Assembly (NCBI RefSeq): GCF_003594915.1
Contig: NZ_QZCS01000007.1
Span: 62,001-126,000, forward strand
Direction of reading: 5' to 3'
Source: Enterobacter chuandaensis
Lineage (GTDB): Bacteria; Pseudomonadota; Gammaproteobacteria; Enterobacterales; Enterobacteriaceae
Length of the DNA stretch: 64,000 bases
The notes beneath the pieces are model-generated. The model did no database searches. It saw only the letters and a program-made list of their open reading frames with translations, and was not told the DNA's origin. Positions 1-10,729 of this stretch are shown here, one piece after another (positions within the stretch are counted from its first letter, which is position 1; every line of letters begins with the position of its first letter). The translations under genes were made by a program, and so were the position numbers.

Positions 1-45
1 CGTCAGATATGGGGATGCGCTTCAGGTTTTACGAGGGGGCTTCAG

Positions 46-72
46 AAAAAAGCCGATGCGGGCGCACCGGCT
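46..72 (-). terminator. Rho-independent terminator of the zinc transporter operon
   Basis: Read on the minus strand, a 10-bp stem (AGCCGGTGCG with CGCATCGGCT, one wobble pair) is followed directly by a run of T. It starts about ten bases after the stop codon of the binding-protein gene, so it should end the importer transcript. Bases 1-45 show nothing else recognisable. Confidence 0.8.
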
Positions 73-81
73 GTGGACAGG

Positions 82-960
82 TTATTTCATGCTGTTCGCA
101 AGCGTATCGACATTATGACGAAACGCCTTAACATAGGTGTCTGCCACCCCACCTTTTGCCGACAGGGCTTCCGGGTAAAGTTCGCCCCCAGGCTGTGCGC
201 CCGTCGCCGACGCAATCTGCTTCACCAGGCGCGGGTCGAGCTGGTTTTCCATAAACCACGTTTTCACGCCGTCGGCTTTGATCTGATTGATAATCTCCGC
301 CACCTGCGCCGCGCTGGCTTCGCTCTCTGACGACAGCCCCTGCGGGGCCATAAACGTTACCCCGTAGGCGCGGCTGAAATAGCCGAAGGCGTCATGGCTG
401 GTCAGCACCTTGCGCTTTTCCTGCGGGATCGCGCTAAAGCGCGTTTTGGCCCAGCTATCCAGTTGAGTCAGTTGCGCAATGTACGGTTTTCCTGAAGCCT
501 CCAGCGCCGCTTTGTCTTCCGGATCGGCTTTCACCAGACCGTCCAGAATATTTTGCGCATACAGCGCGCCGTTCGCCGCGCTGTTCCACGCGTGCGGATC
601 GGTCACGGTTTTACCGTCCTCTTCCAGCGTGTGGGTTTTCACCCCGGTCGAAGCCACCACCAGTTGACCTTTAAATCCGGAGGCCTTCACCAGCCGGTCA
701 AGCCAGCCCTCCAGCCCCAGACCGTTTACCACCACCACATCAGCCTTATTCAGCGCCGCGCTGTCCTTCGGTGACGGTTCGAAGGTATGCGGATCGCCGT
801 CCGGCCCCACCAGCGTCGTCACCTTCACGCGGTCACCGCCAACCTGCTGCGTAATATCTCCCAGTATGGAAAAGCTGGTGACCACATTCAGCGTTTTCGC
901 CATCACGCCGTGTGACATCATCCCCAGCGCGAGCGCCATGACTAATCCTGTACGTTTCAT
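82..960 (-). CDS. Zinc/metal ABC transporter periplasmic binding protein (ZnuA family)
   Basis: A 292-residue periplasmic protein that captures a divalent metal for the adjacent permease. The start chosen at 960 gives a clean signal peptide (MKRTGLVMALALG..., cleavage after VMA). The longer reading to 1116 runs into the permease gene and lacks a signal peptide. Metal ligands of the cluster A-I family are visible: His in GDPHTFEP, His in DPHAW, His in TSHDAFGYF and Asp in ENQLDPR. The long His-rich loop of classical ZnuA is absent. It is the last gene of the operon. Zinc rather than manganese is favoured because a Zur box lies upstream of the operon. It may be the second zinc importer described in Klebsiella (Zni type), but I cannot confirm that here. 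Confidence 0.88.
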   Translation of the reverse strand: MKRTGLVMALALGMMSHGVMAKTLNVVTSFSILGDITQQVGGDRVKVTTLVGPDGDPHTFEPSPKDSAALNKADVVVVNGLGLEGWLDRLVKASGFKGQLVVASTGVKTHTLEEDGKTVTDPHAWNSAANGALYAQNILDGLVKADPEDKAALEASGKPYIAQLTQLDSWAKTRFSAIPQEKRKVLTSHDAFGYFSRAYGVTFMAPQGLSSESEASAAQVAEIINQIKADGVKTWFMENQLDPRLVKQIASATGAQPGGELYPEALSAKGGVADTYVKAFRHNVDTLANSMK

Positions 961-974
961 CGTTTCCCCTTGCG

Positions 975-1835
975 TTAAAAAAGCGCCCGCAGGCTGCCTG
1001 CCAGCCTGCTGCGCGTACCGAATAAAATGGAAATAAAGAACAGCGCGCTGGCGGTCAGCACGATGGACGGCCCCGCCGGTAAACTCGCCGCCCAGGAGAG
1101 GCTTAGCCCGAGCCACGCGCAGATAACACCGCTGATACCTGCCATCAACAGCAGGCCGGGCAAGGTGCGCGCCCAGCAGCGCGCCGCCACCGCCGGGAGC
1201 ATCATCAGCCCGACGGCCATCAGCGTGCCGAGCACCTGAAACCCGGCCACCAGGTTAAGCACCAGCAGCGCCAGAAACAGGCTGTGCAATACGCCGGGTA
1301 GCCAGCGGGCATTCACCTGCAGCCAGGCGGTATCAAACGCCTCCGTTACCAGCCCGCGATAGAAGAGCGCCAGAGTCGCCAGCGTGAAGATACACACGCC
1401 CGTGACGAACAGCGCGGCGTCGTTGTCCACCGCAAGGATGGAGCCAAACAGCAGGTGCAGCAGATCGACATTCGAGCCGCGCAGCGATACCAGCGTGACG
1501 CCCAGCGCCAGCGAGCCAAGATAGAACCCGGCAAAGCTGGCATCTTCTTTGAGCGGCGTGCGGCGGCTGACCAGCCCGGCCACCAGCGCCACGGCGATAC
1601 CGGCAATAAAGCCGCCGAGGCTCATCGCCAGTAGCGACATCCCGCTGAGCAAATACCCCACGGCGACGCCCGGCAGGATGGCATGCGAGAGCGCGTCCCC
1701 CATCAGGCTCATCCGGCGCAGCTGAAGGAATACGCCCAGCGCGGTGGTGCTAACGGAGAGCGCCAGGCAAACCACCAGCGCGCGGCGCATAAAACCGAAT
1801 TCGATAAACGGCTGGAAGAATGTGTGCCAGATCAT
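975..1835 (-). CDS. Metal ABC transporter permease (ZnuB/SitC family)
   Basis: A 286-residue integral membrane permease of the ABC-3 family. It forms the channel for the metal delivered by the downstream binding protein. The N-terminal region carries the conserved family stretch LRRMSLMGDALSHAILPG, and many hydrophobic helices follow. The start at 1835 (MIWHTFFQPF) is chosen because its ATG overlaps the stop of the ATPase gene in an ATGA arrangement, a sign of translational coupling. The longer in-frame reading to 1862 would extend into the ATPase. It lies 14 bases upstream of the binding-protein gene. Confidence 0.88.
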   Translation of the reverse strand: MIWHTFFQPFIEFGFMRRALVVCLALSVSTTALGVFLQLRRMSLMGDALSHAILPGVAVGYLLSGMSLLAMSLGGFIAGIAVALVAGLVSRRTPLKEDASFAGFYLGSLALGVTLVSLRGSNVDLLHLLFGSILAVDNDAALFVTGVCIFTLATLALFYRGLVTEAFDTAWLQVNARWLPGVLHSLFLALLVLNLVAGFQVLGTLMAVGLMMLPAVAARCWARTLPGLLLMAGISGVICAWLGLSLSWAASLPAGPSIVLTASALFFISILFGTRSRLAGSLRALF

Positions 1836-2485
1836 GCCACCCTCACCCGCTCGGTTTTCCACTGGGGAACGTCAGCATCCAGCCGCAGCGTCTGCGGGAA
1901 ATGGCGCGCCACGCGCTCGCTGTCGTGCAGTACCGCGAGCAGGGTTTGCCCCTGCATATACATCTCCAGCATCAAATCCATCAGCACGTTGCAGGTGGCC
2001 TCATCAACGCCGGTAAAGGGTTCATCCAGCATCACCAGCGGGGCCTGCTGCACTAACACGCGGGCAAACAGCATGCGCTGAAACTGGCCGCCGGAAAGTT
2101 CATCGATGGTGGAGAGCGCCATCGACTCCAGCCCCACGCGCTCAAGTGCGCCACTTATGCGCAGACGCGCTTCGCGGCGGAAACCGGCGAAAAGCGAAAT
2201 TCCGGGCCAGCAGCCCATGCTCACCACGTCCTGCACGGTCAGCGGAAATTGCGCTTCCAGCGCGTGACGCTGCGCCAGCCAGCCGATTACCGGGCGCTTT
2301 CCCTGCCAGCGGAAGCTGCCGCTCACGGGCGGGATAAACCCGGCGAGGGTTTTCAGCAACGTAGATTTACCGCAGCCGTTAGCGCCCACAATGGCGGTCA
2401 TGCTGCCGCGTTCAATGACGCCAGAAAGCGGGCGCGTAACGGGCTGGCGGTCATAGCCCGCAACCAGTGCGTTCATAACGATCAT
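1832..2485 (-). CDS. Metal ABC transporter ATP-binding protein (ZnuC/SitB family)
   Basis: A 217-residue cytoplasmic ATPase that powers the importer. The Walker A motif (GANGCGKST), the signature LSGGQFQR and the Walker B segment VMLDEPF are all present, so it should be active. Its length is on the short side for the family. The start at 2485 overlaps the stop of a 35-codon upstream gene (ATGA). A second in-frame ATG at 2476 is an alternative, and neither has a strong Shine-Dalgarno sequence, which fits translational coupling. The stop overlaps the permease start by four bases. Confidence 0.88.
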   Translation of the reverse strand: MIVMNALVAGYDRQPVTRPLSGVIERGSMTAIVGANGCGKSTLLKTLAGFIPPVSGSFRWQGKRPVIGWLAQRHALEAQFPLTVQDVVSMGCWPGISLFAGFRREARLRISGALERVGLESMALSTIDELSGGQFQRMLFARVLVQQAPLVMLDEPFTGVDEATCNVLMDLMLEMYMQGQTLLAVLHDSERVARHFPQTLRLDADVPQWKTERVRVA

Positions 2486-2589
2486 GGCAACGCCACCGCC
2501 CAGCGCACGGCCAGCCCGAGAAACAGAATGAGTACCATCGCCAGCAGCAGCCGAACCGGGGATGAGAGAGAAAACAGGGACATGGACAT
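2482..2589 (-). CDS. Small membrane peptide leading the zinc transporter operon
   Basis: A 35-codon reading frame read directly from the sequence. It begins MSMSLFSLSS and contains one strongly hydrophobic helix (LLLAMVLILFLGLAV), then RWAVALP and stop. Its TGA overlaps the ATPase ATG, and its start lies 16 bases from the Zur box, so it would be the first gene of the operon. An internal ATG at 2583 could be the true start. I know of no named family. A transporter accessory peptide or a pure coupling leader are both possible. The strict overlap and the membrane-like composition argue that it is translated. Confidence 0.6.
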   Translation of the reverse strand: MSMSLFSLSSPVRLLLAMVLILFLGLAVRWAVALP

Positions 2590-2605
2590 CTCAACTCGAA
2601 ATTAA

Positions 2606-2620
2606 TGTTATAACATAACA
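2606..2620 (-). promoter_or_regulatory. Zur box
   Basis: The sequence TGTTATAACATAACA matches the core of the known enterobacterial Zur operator (TGTTATANTATAACA) at 13 of 14 defined positions. It lies 17-31 bases upstream of the first start codon of the zinc transporter operon, where a bound repressor would block the promoter. Flanking GAAA/TTTC matches are poor. Confidence 0.75.
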
Positions 2621-2707
2621 ATAATGAAAGACGATGAAGATGTAAACGGCGGGAATGAAATGGGTGTGTGGCGAAATGTTTCTGCGGGAAACAGGTGCGG
2701 GTGGGTG

Positions 2708-2728
2708 CCCTCTCCCACGGGGAGAGGG
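2708..2728. repeat. GC-rich hairpin downstream of mltB
   Basis: CCCTCTCC pairs with GGAGAGGG around a short loop. It lies 15 bases after the mltB stop and could end or stabilise that transcript, although no T run follows. The same core (CCCTCTCCCC / GGGGAGAGG) recurs at 59972-60020, so it belongs to a dispersed hairpin family. Confidence 0.55.
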
Positions 2729-2742
2729 GGAAATAAGGTGAC

Positions 2743-3843
2743 TTACTGACTAAACGGTGACGCCGCAGGAACGCGCGCCTGAGACACCGCCAGCCCCAGC
2801 TGCCACACCGCCATCGCGTAGTGCGTACTGTGGTTATAGCGGGTAATCGCATAGAAGTTCGGCATGCCGTACCAGTACTGGTAGCCGGTTCCCACGTCCA
2901 GGCGCAGCAGGCTCACCTGGTCAACATTGCCCAGCGGCTGGGTTGGCGTTAAGCCCGCCGCCGTCAGCTGTGCGACGCTGTATTTGGTTTTGAAGCCGTT
3001 TTCCAGACCAAACGCCTCGCCGTTCGCCTGAACGGCAACCTGACCACCCGGTGTCCAGCCGTGCGCTTTGAAGTAGTTCGCCACGCTGCCGATGGCATCC
3101 ACCGGATCCCACAGGTTAATGTGGCCGTCCCCGTTAAAGTCGACGGCATACTGCTTATAGGAGGACGGCATAAACTGGCCGTAGCCCATCGCGCCGGCAA
3201 ATGACCCTTTCAGATCGAGCGGATCGTCCTGCTCGTTGCGCGCCATCAGCAGGAAAGTTTCCAGTTCGGAAGAGAAATACTCCGCGCGGCGCGGATAGTT
3301 AAAGGAGAGCGTCGCCAGCGCGTCGAGGATGCGGGTTTTGCCCATCACGCGGCCCCAGCGGGTTTCCACGCCAATAATCCCGACGATGATTTCCGGCGGT
3401 ACGCCGTAGACCTGCCACGCGCGGTTGAGCGCATCTTCATACTGATTCCAGAACACCACGCCGTTTTGCACGTTGTCCGGAGTAATAAACTGTTTGCGGT
3501 AGCGCAGCCACGCGCCGTTCGGCCCGCTCGGCACCTGGGCGGACGGCGCCTGCCTGTCCATCAGGCGCAGCACGTAGTCCAGACGCTTCGCCTGAGACAG
3601 AATTTCGTGCAGCTGCTGGCGGTCAAAACCGTGTTTACTCACCATTTTATCGATGAACTGCTCGGCCGCCGGGTTATTCGCGAAGTCGCCTCCCATCTGC
3701 ATCATATTGTGCTGCGGCTCCAGCAGGAATCCTCCGGAAGGCGCGCCCGCCGTTTGCTGAACGGCTTCGGTCTTAGGTTTGCTGCTACAGGCAGACAGCA
3801 GAATAAGCGCAGGCAACAGCGCTGCATAACGACGCTTGAACAT
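2743..3843 (-). CDS. mltB: Membrane-bound lytic murein transglycosylase B
   Basis: A 366-residue outer-membrane lipoprotein that cleaves peptidoglycan glycan strands, leaving 1,6-anhydromuramic ends. The start at 3843 gives a lipoprotein signal (MFKRRYAALLPALILLSACSS) with the lipidated Cys in LLSAC. The catalytic Glu lies in GVETRWGR, and the family segment MGYGQFMPSSYKQYAVDFNGDG is present. The length agrees with E. coli MltB (361). The upstream reading to 3966 adds residues with no role. It is transcribed alone and divergently from the srl operon, as in E. coli. Confidence 0.95.
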   Translation of the reverse strand: MFKRRYAALLPALILLSACSSKPKTEAVQQTAGAPSGGFLLEPQHNMMQMGGDFANNPAAEQFIDKMVSKHGFDRQQLHEILSQAKRLDYVLRLMDRQAPSAQVPSGPNGAWLRYRKQFITPDNVQNGVVFWNQYEDALNRAWQVYGVPPEIIVGIIGVETRWGRVMGKTRILDALATLSFNYPRRAEYFSSELETFLLMARNEQDDPLDLKGSFAGAMGYGQFMPSSYKQYAVDFNGDGHINLWDPVDAIGSVANYFKAHGWTPGGQVAVQANGEAFGLENGFKTKYSVAQLTAAGLTPTQPLGNVDQVSLLRLDVGTGYQYWYGMPNFYAITRYNHSTHYAMAVWQLGLAVSQARVPAASPFSQ

Positions 3844-3978
3844 GAGACATCCATTTAACGGGTTCGATAAGAACCCAGTATGGTAAAGCATCCGCAACAC
3901 CTCAAGGAAGCGGTACGCACCTCCCCCCACGCAAATCCGCGCTTTTTTCCCCCGAAAACCATTCACGCCATCAATTAA

Positions 3979-4044
3979 CTTTCAAAATAATCCATTTTTC
4001 TTTCATTGTGAGATCTAACTAACACTTTAAAAGCTTTCAAAGTG
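3979..4044 (+). promoter_or_regulatory. srl operon control region with palindromic operator
   Basis: A 22-bp near-perfect palindrome at 4023-4044 (CACTTTAAAAG / CTTTCAAAGTG, one mismatch) lies 52 bases before srlA. The octamer CTTTCAAA occurs in it and again at 3979-3986, 55 bp away, which could suit looping. A TTGTGA half-site at 4006-4011 may be part of a weak CRP site. Known regulators of this operon are SrlR, GutM and CRP. Which one uses the palindrome is inferred, not shown. Confidence 0.5.
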
Positions 4045-4045
4045 A

Positions 4046-5616
<1,571 letters not shown>

Positions 5617-5628
5617 GAGGTTCCTGTG

Positions 5629-5991
5629 ATGACCGTTATTTACCAGACCACCATTACCCGCATCGGCCAAAGCGCGGCGGATGCGCTGAGTGACCAGATG
5701 CTGATCACCTTCCGGGAAGGCGCTCCGGCGGATATCGAAGAGTTTTGTTTTATCCACTGCCACGGCGAGCTGAACGGCGAGCTGAAGGCCGGAAGCCAGC
5801 TGGAGCTGGGCGAGGCGCGCTATGCCGTGACCGCCGTCGGCGACGTGGCCGAGCAAAACCTGCGGGAGCTGGGGCACATCACCCTGCGCTTCGACGGCCA
5901 GCCGCAGGCCGAGTATCCCGGCACGGTGCACGTGGCGGGCCCGGTTCCGCAGGCTGTCACCCCAGGCTGCACGTTAAAATTTGTTGCGTAA
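5629..5991 (+). CDS. srlB: PTS glucitol/sorbitol transporter subunit IIA
   Basis: A 120-residue cytoplasmic IIA protein that takes phosphate from HPr and gives it to SrlE. The phosphorylated His is expected at residue 43 in CFIHCHGEL. The ATG at 5629 is preferred over the GTG one codon earlier because the protein then begins MTVIYQTT as in E. coli, with AGAGG at a usual distance. It lies 12 bases after srlE. Confidence 0.95.
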   Translation: MTVIYQTTITRIGQSAADALSDQMLITFREGAPADIEEFCFIHCHGELNGELKAGSQLELGEARYAVTAVGDVAEQNLRELGHITLRFDGQPQAEYPGTVHVAGPVPQAVTPGCTLKFVA

Positions 5992-6005
5992 TTAAGGAGA
6001 AACAC

Positions 6006-6785
6006 ATGAGTCAGGTTGCCGTTGTCATTGGTGGGGGACAAACCTTAGGCGAGTTCCTCTGCCGTGGGCTTGCCGCAGAGGGTTACCGCGTGGCGGTAGT
6101 AGACATTCAGAGTGAGAAAGCCGCCCGCGTGGCGGACACCATTAACACCGAGTTTGGTGAAGGGATGGCGTACGGGTTTGGTGCCGACGCCACCAGCGAG
6201 CAGAGCGTGATGGCGCTGGCCCGCGGCGTGGACGAGATTTTTGGGCGTACCGACCTGCTGGTCTACAGCGCGGGGATTGCGAAAGCGGCCTTTATCAGCG
6301 ATTTCGAGCTGGGGGATTTTGACCGTTCGCTGCAGGTGAATCTGGTGGGCTATTTCCTCTGCGCCCGCGAGTTTTCCCGCCTGATGATCCGCGACGGCAT
6401 TCAGGGGCGCATCATTCAGATCAATTCGAAATCCGGGAAAGTGGGCAGTAAACATAACTCCGGCTATAGCGCGGCGAAGTTTGGCGGCGTGGGCCTGACG
6501 CAGTCCCTGGCGCTGGATCTGGCCGAGTACGGGATTACCGTGCATTCGCTGATGCTGGGGAACCTGCTGAAGTCGCCGATGTTCCAGTCCCTGCTGCCGC
6601 AGTACGCCACCAAGCTCGGCATCAAGGCTGAAGAAGTGGAGCAGTACTACATCGATAAAGTGCCGCTCAAGCGCGGATGTGATTATCAGGACGTGCTGAA
6701 CATGCTGCTGTTTTACGCCAGTCCGAAAGCGTCTTACTGCACCGGGCAGTCGATTAACGTCACCGGTGGGCAGGTGATGTTCTGA
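6006..6785 (+). CDS. srlD: Sorbitol-6-phosphate 2-dehydrogenase
   Basis: A 259-residue short-chain dehydrogenase that oxidises glucitol 6-phosphate to fructose 6-phosphate with NAD+. The nucleotide-binding glycine motif (VVIGGGQTLGEF) is at the N-terminus and the catalytic YSAAK motif is near residue 156. The start at 6006 follows AAGGAGAAA and gives MSQVAVVIG. The longer frame back to 5745 overlaps srlB and is rejected. Length equals the E. coli enzyme. Confidence 0.96.
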   Translation: MSQVAVVIGGGQTLGEFLCRGLAAEGYRVAVVDIQSEKAARVADTINTEFGEGMAYGFGADATSEQSVMALARGVDEIFGRTDLLVYSAGIAKAAFISDFELGDFDRSLQVNLVGYFLCAREFSRLMIRDGIQGRIIQINSKSGKVGSKHNSGYSAAKFGGVGLTQSLALDLAEYGITVHSLMLGNLLKSPMFQSLLPQYATKLGIKAEEVEQYYIDKVPLKRGCDYQDVLNMLLFYASPKASYCTGQSINVTGGQVMF

Positions 6786-6792
6786 GTTCATT

Positions 6793-6861
6793 CCCCGGTG
6801 GCGCTGCGCTTACCGGGGCTACAATCCCCGTAGGCCGGGTAAGGCGCAGCCGCCACCCGGC
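6793..6861. repeat. REP pair (BIME) between srlD and srlM
   Basis: Two inverted REP-like units, CCCCGGTGGCGCTGCGCTTA... and GTAGGCCGGGTAAGGCGCAG..., face each other inside the operon. Such elements stabilise upstream mRNA and can lower expression of genes behind them, which would fit a lower dose of srlM/srlR/gutQ relative to the transport genes. Confidence 0.8.
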
Positions 6862-6876
6862 AGTTAAGGAGCCGAT

Positions 6877-7236
6877 ATGGTCACCGTACTCATCACCGTC
6901 GCCGCCCTCGCCTGGCTGTGCCAGATGGCGTTTGGCGGCTGGCAGATCCACCAGTTTAACCGCGCGTTTGATGCCCTGTGCCAGAAGGGCCGCGTTGGGG
7001 TCGGACGTTCCGGCGGACGCTTCAAGCCGCGCGTGGTCGTCGCCGTTGCGCTGGATGAGCACGACCGGGTCTGCGATTCCCTGATCATGCGCGGCATGAC
7101 GGTGTTTGCCCGACCGGCCAAAATCCAGGCGATCAACGGCATCCCGCTGCAGGAATTGCAGCCCGATGTGATCTTTCCCCATGATTCACTCTGTCAGAAT
7201 GCACTATCATTAGCGCTTAATCTGAAACATGGATAA
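6877..7236 (+). CDS. srlM: Glucitol operon activator
   Basis: A 119-residue protein (also called GutM) known in E. coli as the activator of the glucitol operon. It has an N-terminal hydrophobic helix (MVTVLITVAALAWLCQMAFG), so membrane association is plausible. The start at 6877 follows AAGGAG. It sits after the REP pair and before srlR, as in E. coli. How it activates is not evident from the sequence. Confidence 0.92.
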   Translation: MVTVLITVAALAWLCQMAFGGWQIHQFNRAFDALCQKGRVGVGRSGGRFKPRVVVAVALDEHDRVCDSLIMRGMTVFARPAKIQAINGIPLQELQPDVIFPHDSLCQNALSLALNLKHG

Positions 7237-7258
7237 TTTCGTTGTGAAAGTTATAGAC

Positions 7259-7280
7259 TTGCGAAATTATCATTTCGCAA
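7259..7280. promoter_or_regulatory. Perfect palindrome upstream of srlR
   Basis: TTGCGAAAT and ATTTCGCAA form 9-bp perfect arms around TATC, 19 bases before the srlR start. A weaker inverted pair (TTTC...GAAAG, about 7237-7251) lies just upstream. It is probably an operator for a DeoR-type repressor such as SrlR itself. An mRNA hairpin is the alternative. Confidence 0.45.
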
Positions 7281-7299
7281 CCTAAGGAACGAAGCGCCT

Positions 7300-8073
7300 A
7301 TGAAACCACGTCAGCGGCAGGCGGCTATTCTCGAGCATCTGCAAAAACAGGGAAAATGCTCGGTAGAGGATCTGGCCCACTACTTTGACACCACCGGCAC
7401 GACAATACGCAAGGATCTGGTATTGCTCGAAAACTCTGGCGCCGTCATTCGTACCTACGGCGGCGTGGTGCTCAACAAAGATGAAGCGGACCCGCCTATC
7501 GATCACAAAACGCTGATTAATACGCACCAGAAAGCGCTGATTGCCGAAGCCGCCGTCAAATTTATCCAGGACGGCGATTCCATCATCCTCGACGCAGGCA
7601 GCACCGTGCTGCAGATGATCCCGCTGCTCAGCCGCTTTAATAACATCACGGTGATGACCAACAGCCTGCACATTGTCAACGCCCTGTCGGAGTTCGACAG
7701 CGAGCAGACCATCCTGATGCCCGGCGGCACCTTCCGCAAAAAATCGGCGTCGTTTCACGGCCAGCTGGCGGAGAACGCCTTCGACCACTTCAGCTTCGAT
7801 AAACTGTTTATGGGCACCGACGGCATCGACCTGAATGCAGGCGTCACGACGTTTAACGAGGTATTCAGCGTCAGTAAAGCAATGTGCAACGCCGCGCGGG
7901 AAGTGATTTTAATGGCCGACTCGTCGAAATTTGGCCGTAAAAGCCCCAACATTGTCTGTAGCCTTGAAAGCGTTGATAAGCTGATTACCGACGCGGGTAT
8001 CGATCCGGCGTTCAAAAAAGCGCTGGAAGAGAAAGGCATCGACGTGATCGTAACCGGAGAGAGAAATGAGTGA
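7300..8073 (+). CDS. srlR: DNA-binding transcriptional repressor of the glucitol operon
   Basis: A 257-residue DeoR-family repressor. The N-terminal helix-turn-helix ([19 protein letters not shown]) is followed by the sugar-phosphate-sensing domain, with the typical segments DAGSTV and FMGTDGID. It should repress srlAEBD when no glucitol phosphate is present. It is the same length as E. coli SrlR, and its stop overlaps gutQ by eight bases. Confidence 0.96.
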   Translation: MKPRQRQAAILEHLQKQGKCSVEDLAHYFDTTGTTIRKDLVLLENSGAVIRTYGGVVLNKDEADPPIDHKTLINTHQKALIAEAAVKFIQDGDSIILDAGSTVLQMIPLLSRFNNITVMTNSLHIVNALSEFDSEQTILMPGGTFRKKSASFHGQLAENAFDHFSFDKLFMGTDGIDLNAGVTTFNEVFSVSKAMCNAAREVILMADSSKFGRKSPNIVCSLESVDKLITDAGIDPAFKKALEEKGIDVIVTGERNE

Positions 8074-9027
8074 TTTTCTGTTAGAAACGGGCCGCCAGAC
8101 GCTGATGCTGGAGCTGCAGGAAGCCAGCCGCCTGCCGGAACGTCTGGGCGAGGATTTTGTCCGCGCCGCCAACACTATTATCCACTGCGAAGGCAAAGTG
8201 ATCGTGGCGGGCATCGGTAAATCCGGCCATATCGGCAAAAAGATTGCCGCGACGCTGGCCAGCACCGGCACCCCGGCGTTCTTCGTGCATCCTGCTGAGG
8301 CACTCCACGGCGATCTCGGGATGATTGAAAGCCGCGACGTGATGCTGTTTATCTCCTACTCCGGTTCAGCCAAAGAGCTGGATCTCATCATCCCTCGCCT
8401 GCAGGAAAAATCGGTCGCCCTGCTGGCGATGACCGGCAAATCCCGCTCGCCGCTGGCGCTGGCCGCCAAAGCCACGCTGGACATTTCCGTTGAGCGCGAA
8501 GCCTGTCCGATGCACCTCGCCCCCACCTCCAGCACCGTTAACACCCTGATGATGGGCGACGCGCTGGCAATGGCGGTGATGCAGGCGCGCGGCTTTAACG
8601 AAGAAGATTTCGCCCGCTCGCATCCGGCGGGGGCGCTCGGGGCACGCCTGCTCAACAAGGTTCACCACCTGATGCGCACCGACGATGCCATTCCGCAAGT
8701 TAAACTCGACACCAGCGTGATGGACGCGATGCTGGAACTGAGCCGCACCGGTCTGGGTCTGGTGGCGGTGTGCGATGACGGCGGAAACGTTAAAGGCGTG
8801 TTCACCGATGGCGACCTGCGCCGCTGGCTGGTGGGCGGTGGCAGGCTGGAAACAAACGTGTCTGACGCCATGACCAAAGGCGGGCTGACGCTCAACGCCG
8901 ACAGCCGCGCCATTGAAGCCAAAGAGGTGCTGATGAAGCGCAAAATCACCGCCGCACCGGTGGTGGACGAGCACGGCAGGCTGTGCGGCGCCATCAACCT
9001 GCAGGACTTCTACCAGGCCGGGATTAT

Positions 9028-9031
<4 letters not shown>
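8066..9031 (+). CDS. gutQ: D-arabinose 5-phosphate isomerase
   Basis: A 321-residue isomerase that interconverts ribulose 5-phosphate and arabinose 5-phosphate, a paralogue of the LPS enzyme KdsD. A SIS sugar-isomerase domain (about residues 30-180, with [20 protein letters not shown]) is followed by two CBS domains (about 200-320). It is the last gene of the srl operon. Its TAA overlaps the norR TAG by two bases on the opposite strand, leaving no room for a terminator between the convergent units. Confidence 0.95.
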
Positions 9032-10542
<1,511 letters not shown>

Positions 10543-10554
10543 GTCAGCCTCACA

Positions 10555-10610
10555 GTCAATTTGACAATACATAATGTCATATTGACTCTTTTTGAGATAG
10601 TCATAATGAC
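10555..10610. promoter_or_regulatory. Three NorR enhancer boxes
   Basis: GTCAATTTGAC (10555-10565), GTCATATTGAC (10576-10586) and GTCATAATGAC (10600-10610) each fit the known GT-N7-AC NorR motif. Three tandem sites are what E. coli NorR needs to assemble a hexamer. They lie 55-110 bases upstream of the norV sigma-54 promoter. Confidence 0.88.
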
Positions 10611-10664
10611 TACTCATTACGAGTCATTAAATAACAACTTATTGAATATTAATAACTTAAAAAG

Positions 10665-10681
10665 TTGGCACGAAACTTGAT
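10665..10681 (+). promoter_or_regulatory. Sigma-54 promoter of norVW
   Basis: TTGGCACGAAACTTGAT fits the -24/-12 consensus TGGCACG-N4-TTGCA except for A in place of C in the -12 element. The GG and the -12 G are correctly spaced. It lies 49 bases before the norV start and downstream of the NorR boxes. Confidence 0.85.
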
Positions 10682-10729
10682 ATAAGCAAACCATCTTATT
10701 TGAAAACGCTGTATTACGCTGAGGTTGCT

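Noticed and set aside
961-1116. N-terminal extension of the zinc-binding protein
   Set aside because: It would bury the signal peptide and overlap the permease gene.
2451-2852. 133-codon minus-strand frame across the zinc promoter
   Set aside because: It overlaps the mltB end, the Zur box and the small membrane gene, and its sequence is low complexity.
4006-4027. CRP site before srlA
   Set aside because: Only the left half (TTGTGA) matches, so it was mentioned within the control region but not called as a site.
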